Below are positions 6,278 to 9,126 of a stretch of 9,126 bases of DNA, piece by piece. Position 1 is the stretch's first letter. Each line of letters begins with the position of its first letter. The DNA is from Flavobacteriaceae bacterium (GTDB lineage Bacteria; Bacteroidota; Bacteroidia; Flavobacteriales; Flavobacteriaceae), in contig JAHRWC010000445.1 of assembly GCA_019090365.1 (NCBI GenBank), forward strand, positions 1 through 9,126, read 5' to 3'. The notes under the pieces were generated by a model. That model saw nothing but the letters and a program-made list of their open reading frames with translations. It was not told the origin of the DNA and ran no database searches. A program made the position numbers and the translations under genes.

Positions 6278-6451
6278 TTATTGCTCTTTTTCCTTTTCTT
6301 TTTTTCGGTCGTAATACTCTTTTCTGAAGCTTCTTCTATTTCTATTACGTTGCTTTTTAGTATTGTGTTTATTCCAAAAAAATAATAAGGCAAATAGTAA
6401 GATGCCTGCAATAAAAAGGAAAATAGGATTTGAGAATAAAGATAAACTCAT
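6278..6451 (-). CDS. 57-residue single-pass membrane miniprotein
   Basis: A short reading frame of 57 codons read directly from the minus strand. The protein starts MSLSLFSNPI, has one strongly hydrophobic segment at about residues 8-26 ending in FFW, then a 30-residue polar tail (KHNTKKQRNRNRR, then KKEKEKEQ) with 14 Lys/Arg and 5 Asp/Glu. By the positive-inside rule the tail is cytoplasmic. The start is well fixed: a TAA in the same frame lies immediately before the ATG. The stop TAA (6278-6280) directly abuts the SDR start ATG at 6277 with no gap, and the frame otherwise fills the ABC-SDR interval. This spacing and the coherent membrane-plus-basic-tail composition argue for a real gene, though I recognise no family. 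It may tether or assist a neighbour's product, which is inference only. Confidence 0.75.
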   Translation of the reverse strand: MSLSLFSNPIFLFIAGILLFALLFFWNKHNTKKQRNRNRRSFRKEYYDRKKEKEKEQ

Positions 6452-6453
6452 TT

Positions 6454-6480
6454 AATTGGTGTTTTAATTTAAAACCAATT
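6454..6480 (-). promoter_or_regulatory. intercistronic hairpin just before the miniprotein start
   Basis: On the minus strand AATTGGTTTT (6480-6471) pairs with AAAACACCAATT (6465-6454): ten base pairs with one bulged C and a loop of about 6 nt. It starts 11 nt after the ABC ATPase stop and ends 2 nt before the miniprotein ATG. No T tract follows, so it is not a standard terminator. It could limit ribosome access to the miniprotein/SDR start or mark an RNA processing site. Confidence 0.45.
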
Positions 6481-6491
6481 TACAAATAATA

Positions 6492-7178
6492 TTACTTAAT
6501 GCGAACATCAGTTTCTATCATTCCATCACGAAGTCTTATAATACGATGTGCGTGTGCAGCGATATCTTCTTCATGCGTTACAACAATAACGGTATTTCCT
6601 TTTGCATGAATTTCATTAAAAAGGGTCATTATTTCTGAAGATGTTTTCGAATCTAAGTTTCCTGTTGGCTCATCTGCTAGAATAATAGAAGGTTTATTGA
6701 CTAAAGCTCTACCTACAGCAACCCTTTGTCTTTGTCCTCCAGAAAGTTGATTGGGTTTATGATCCATTCGGTCTTCTAATCCAACATCAATCAATACTTC
6801 TTCTGCACGTTTTTTACGCTGTGTTTTTGTAGCGCCAGCATAAATCATTGGTAAGGCAACATTTTCTAAGGCAGTTGTTCTTGGAAGAAGGTTAAAGGTT
6901 TGAAATATAAATCCTATTTCTTTATTTCTTATTTCAGCTAACTCATCTTCTGTCATATTACTCACATTTTTCCCATTAAGCTCATATGTTCCTCCAGTTG
7001 GAGTATCAAGACATCCTAATAAATTCATAAGAGTAGATTTACCTGAACCTGAAGGTCCCATTAGGGCAACATATTCACCACGTTCAATGTCTAAATCGAT
7101 TCCTTTTAAAACTTTCACAACTTCTTGCCCTAAAGGAAAGTCTCTAATAATACCTCTAATTTTAATAATTAAATCCAT
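6492..7178 (-). CDS. ABC transporter ATP-binding protein (LolD/MacB type)
   Basis: A 228-residue stand-alone nucleotide-binding subunit of the LolD/MacB/FtsE-like class, which drives lipoprotein release, peptide or macrolide efflux, or cell-wall processes together with FtsX/MacB-type permeases. Walker [10 protein letters not shown] is at 41-49, followed by the class-typical [12 protein letters not shown]. The Q-loop glutamine is Q93 ([10 protein letters not shown]), the signature LSGGQRQR at 145-152, Walker B with catalytic Glu IILADE at 165-170, the D-loop GNLDS at 173-177 and the switch His at 202. All catalytic residues are present and the length is normal. No permease gene lies in the window, so the partner is encoded elsewhere. 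Codons directly upstream are in frame (AKDLNGKKS) but have no start codon before a TGA, so the ATG at 7178 is chosen. Confidence 0.96.
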   Translation of the reverse strand: MDLIIKIRGIIRDFPLGQEVVKVLKGIDLDIERGEYVALMGPSGSGKSTLMNLLGCLDTPTGGTYELNGKNVSNMTEDELAEIRNKEIGFIFQTFNLLPRTTALENVALPMIYAGATKTQRKKRAEEVLIDVGLEDRMDHKPNQLSGGQRQRVAVGRALVNKPSIILADEPTGNLDSKTSSEIMTLFNEIHAKGNTVIVVTHEEDIAAHAHRIIRLRDGMIETDVRIK

Positions 7179-7247
7179 AGATTTTTTACCGTTTAAATCT
7201 TTTGCAATATAAATCTTTCCTCATAAGACGTATAGAGTTCTTGCTTG

Positions 7248-8018
7248 TTACATTCTAATTACAAAATGTTCTTTTTGTTGTTCTTTTCTGAAAAAAATTA
7301 GCCCCCAATAAAACATGTCAATACTTACTGTTACTTTATTATTTTGACATATTTCAAGCCATGCTTCATTCATTTGAGGGCTCCAATAAATATCATCAAA
7401 TATTATTATTGAATTGTTTGTTACTTTATGTAACAAATAGTTGAAGTACTCAAGTGTTTTTTCCTTATTGTGATTTCCATCTACATAAATAAGGTCATAT
7501 GCTTCTGAATTAGTTGTTGATATAAAATCTTCAAAAGTAGAAGTGTGTAGATTGATGTTGTCTAAATTATATTCTGAAAATATTGATTGAGCTACATCTG
7601 AAGTATTTTTACAACCTTCAACTGTATCAACTTTTGATTCATTAGAAAGTGCCATCGCTGAAGTTGCTAGACCAACTGAAGTACCAAATTCAAGTATTCT
7701 TTTTGACTGAAAATAACGAGAAATTCTAAAAAGTAATTTTTGTCTTTTATACGTTATACCTGCATTCTTAGCAATTGAGGATATTTTTCTTTCATTCGAT
7801 TTAAATACTCTAGAACCTGCTCCAAAATCAGTAATTGAAATACTTTTATTATTTTGAAGAAGCTTCTTTCTAATATTCTTTAAAGTACGATATGATGTAT
7901 CTATTGATTTATCATAAACACATTTTGTGACAAAATCATAAACAAAAGGGGAGTGGATACCATGTTGATTACTAGATTTTAATAGAAATAGAAAATATGA
8001 TCTTACTTGATACCACAT
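7248..8018 (-). CDS. class I SAM-dependent methyltransferase
   Basis: A 256-residue cytoplasmic methyltransferase with a Rossmann SAM-binding core like the O-methyltransferase / Methyltransf_24 group. Motif I is ILEFGTSVGLATS (108-120), the acidic end of strand 2 is VDTVEGC (130-136, E134 likely binding the ribose), DLIYVDGNH (175-183) matches the motif that carries metal or substrate ligands in catechol-type enzymes, and IIIFDDIYWS (204-213) is the following strand with two Asp. The N-terminal HGIHSPFVYDFVTK (19-32) is a hallmark I associate with a Bacteroidota family of unknown substrate. A second glycine-rich stretch, DFGAGSR (64-70), precedes the real motif I and may be a substrate loop. 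The substrate is unknown. It is first in the minus-strand series, divergent from the lipoprotein gene, and I see no consensus promoter in the 120-bp gap. Confidence 0.88.
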   Translation of the reverse strand: MWYQVRSYFLFLLKSSNQHGIHSPFVYDFVTKCVYDKSIDTSYRTLKNIRKKLLQNNKSISITDFGAGSRVFKSNERKISSIAKNAGITYKRQKLLFRISRYFQSKRILEFGTSVGLATSAMALSNESKVDTVEGCKNTSDVAQSIFSEYNLDNINLHTSTFEDFISTTNSEAYDLIYVDGNHNKEKTLEYFNYLLHKVTNNSIIIFDDIYWSPQMNEAWLEICQNNKVTVSIDMFYWGLIFFRKEQQKEHFVIRM

Positions 8019-8138
8019 AGGATGCTATTAATTCAACGGTAAAGTAAGTCCTTTTATAGAGAAAATTAATAATAATTAGGGTGTTATTTTAGATAATCAT
8101 ATTTTGCTTTAATATAACTAATCAATAAAATTTTAAAA

Positions 8139-9080
8139 ATGAAAAAAATTGTAATGTTACTTGTTTTGTCAGGTATAATTTTTTCTTGCTCCAAGCAAGA
8201 ATCTACAGAGTCTATTAATGATATTGAAATTGATTTCTCAAAAATCATTGATTCAGAAATAACAGTTCCTAATGTAAATTTAGACGGTTCTGTAAAAGGA
8301 TTGTATAAAGGTGTTTTTGTAAGTGCTAATACAGAGCATCATGGTGTTTTATCAATTAATTTTATGAATGATGGCAACCTTAATGCAATTGTTGATTTTA
8401 CAGATGGAACAAAGTTAGGGTTTATAGGGAAAGAAGTAGCAAGTAATAGATATACTTATTATAGTAAAAAAGCACAGTTTGATTTAGTTTATTCGGACGC
8501 AAACATTGTAACAATTGAAAACGCTTCAATAGCTGGGTTGCATGTTAATAGTAAGGTAGTTAAAGATATTTCAACAAATAGAACGCTGGTTGGCTTAGGA
8601 ACTTTTGTAGATTCTTCAGACTCTAATTTTGGAGGTACATGGGATTTTATTAGTACAGCTTCAACCGTAATATCTATACCATTTCCACCGTTTCCAGATG
8701 TATCTTTTCCAGCTGATTTAATTACGGAAGTAGTAGTATGTTATGATGATGGAACACCAACGGGTAGATTGTTTTCAGATACTTCTATGGAAATGTTTAC
8801 AGGAGGACCTACTTGTCAATTTTTACCACCAACTCCTTTAGCACCTTTCTTTACGGGTCCTATAGTTGTTGTGTTGCCTATAGTTGGAGCAACACCTGTC
8901 GATGAATGGGCTGCTTTTAATCAAACTTCTGTATTTGGAAATCATACTTCAAGTTGGAGTTTAGGTTATAGCTTAGCAGCTGGAGGTCCTGGACAAGTAT
9001 ATGTAGATAGTGATTGTAATGAAATTCCTGCAGGAACTTGGTCTTGGAATTCACGTAGTGGAACGATATCATTTTACTAG
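8139..9080 (+). CDS. lipoprotein of unknown function
   Basis: A 313-residue exported protein with a type II signal peptide: MKK, a hydrophobic run, and the lipobox IFSC with Cys17 as the acylated residue. A low-complexity acidic linker follows (about 18-50), then a beta-rich region with GLYKGVF (54-60) and alternating hydrophobic residues to about 140. The second half (about 147-313) opens with GTW at 166-168 and closes with GTW at 299-301 near a SRSGTISFY end, and contains two proline-rich loops (PFPPFPD 181-187 and LPPTPLAP 229-236). Cys201, Cys226 and Cys293 remain after processing and two could pair. The C-terminus does not look like a type IX secretion sorting domain, so it is probably retained as an envelope lipoprotein. 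I do not recognise the family. The ATG at 8139 gives an ideal signal peptide; upstream sequence is AT-rich without a clear ribosome binding site. Confidence 0.88.
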   Translation: MKKIVMLLVLSGIIFSCSKQESTESINDIEIDFSKIIDSEITVPNVNLDGSVKGLYKGVFVSANTEHHGVLSINFMNDGNLNAIVDFTDGTKLGFIGKEVASNRYTYYSKKAQFDLVYSDANIVTIENASIAGLHVNSKVVKDISTNRTLVGLGTFVDSSDSNFGGTWDFISTASTVISIPFPPFPDVSFPADLITEVVVCYDDGTPTGRLFSDTSMEMFTGGPTCQFLPPTPLAPFFTGPIVVVLPIVGATPVDEWAAFNQTSVFGNHTSSWSLGYSLAAGGPGQVYVDSDCNEIPAGTWSWNSRSGTISFY

Positions 9081-9109
9081 AACAGAATAGGTAATTAAAA
9101 AACACTTAT

Positions 9110-9126
9110 AAAAAAGAGCCCTAATA
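9110..9126 (+). terminator. possible left arm of a terminator cut by the window end
   Basis: Six A residues followed by GAGCCC, 29 nt after the lipoprotein stop, have the same layout (A tract then a G/C stem arm) as the left arms of the three complete terminators in this window. The right arm would lie beyond position 9126, so this cannot be confirmed here. Confidence 0.3.

Noticed and set aside
7186..7224. 12-codon ATG frame ([12 protein letters not shown]) between the methyltransferase and ABC genes, minus strand
   Set aside because: Too short to judge, with no ribosome binding site or composition signal; expected by chance in a 69-nt gap.
4949..8018. The five-gene minus-strand series as a new dedicated biosynthetic or defence system
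   Set aside because: The encoded activities are common families with no shared substrate evident, and there is no nuclease, toxin, sensor or core biosynthetic enzyme to support it.
8085..8115. Possible promoter of the lipoprotein gene (TATTTTAG at 8085-8092 or TATTTTG at 8100-8106)
   Set aside because: Neither fully matches TAnnTTTG and neither has a TTTG about 19 nt upstream, so no promoter is called.
8917..9105. 62-codon minus-strand frame at the window end
   Set aside because: Antisense to the end of the lipoprotein gene, with random-looking composition.

Overview
The window looks like chromosomal DNA of a member of the Flavobacteriaceae (Bacteroidota). It is strongly AT-rich, genes lack clear Shine-Dalgarno sequences, and one promoter matches the Bacteroidota consensus (TTG, 19 nt, TAnnTTTG). 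The 1117-residue SecA has the long form seen in this phylum, and the DUF4136 lipoprotein, DUF2795 protein and HSPFV-type methyltransferase all resemble flavobacterial families. These are family-level recognitions from reading the sequence; no database search was run.

Layout. Positions 1-511 (+) hold the 3' part of a DUF4136 lipoprotein gene. It converges on a small DoxX-type membrane protein gene (545-916, -), with a shared bidirectional terminator between them. Next come secA (1060-4413, -) and a tiny acidic DUF2795 gene (4584-4805, -), each followed by its own A/T-tract hairpin terminator. Further along lies a minus-strand series reading from 8018 down to 4949: class I methyltransferase, LolD/MacB-type ABC ATPase, a 57-codon membrane miniprotein, an SDR oxidoreductase and a PduO-type cobalamin adenosyltransferase. 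Gaps in this series are 69, 40, 0 and 54 nt with no convincing internal terminator, so it may be one transcript. A divergent lipoprotein of unknown function (8139-9080, +) closes the window, followed by what may be the left arm of a terminator cut by the window end. No stretch over 300 bases lacks a gene; the largest gap is 170 bases (4414-4583).

Function. Most of this is housekeeping or ordinary accessory content: the protein export motor, a B12 cofactor-activating enzyme, an ABC ATPase, and envelope lipoproteins. The genes do not obviously form one pathway, and I see no mobile element, CRISPR array, RNA gene or defence system.

The points most worth a second look are: the miniprotein gene whose stop codon abuts the SDR start; a Cys-free SecA C-terminus that keeps the GRND lead-in of the lost zinc motif; a perfect 10-bp inverted repeat beside the DUF2795 promoter; two terminators with the same 13-bp stem on either side of the DoxX gene; and hairpins in the secA promoter and just before the miniprotein start codon.
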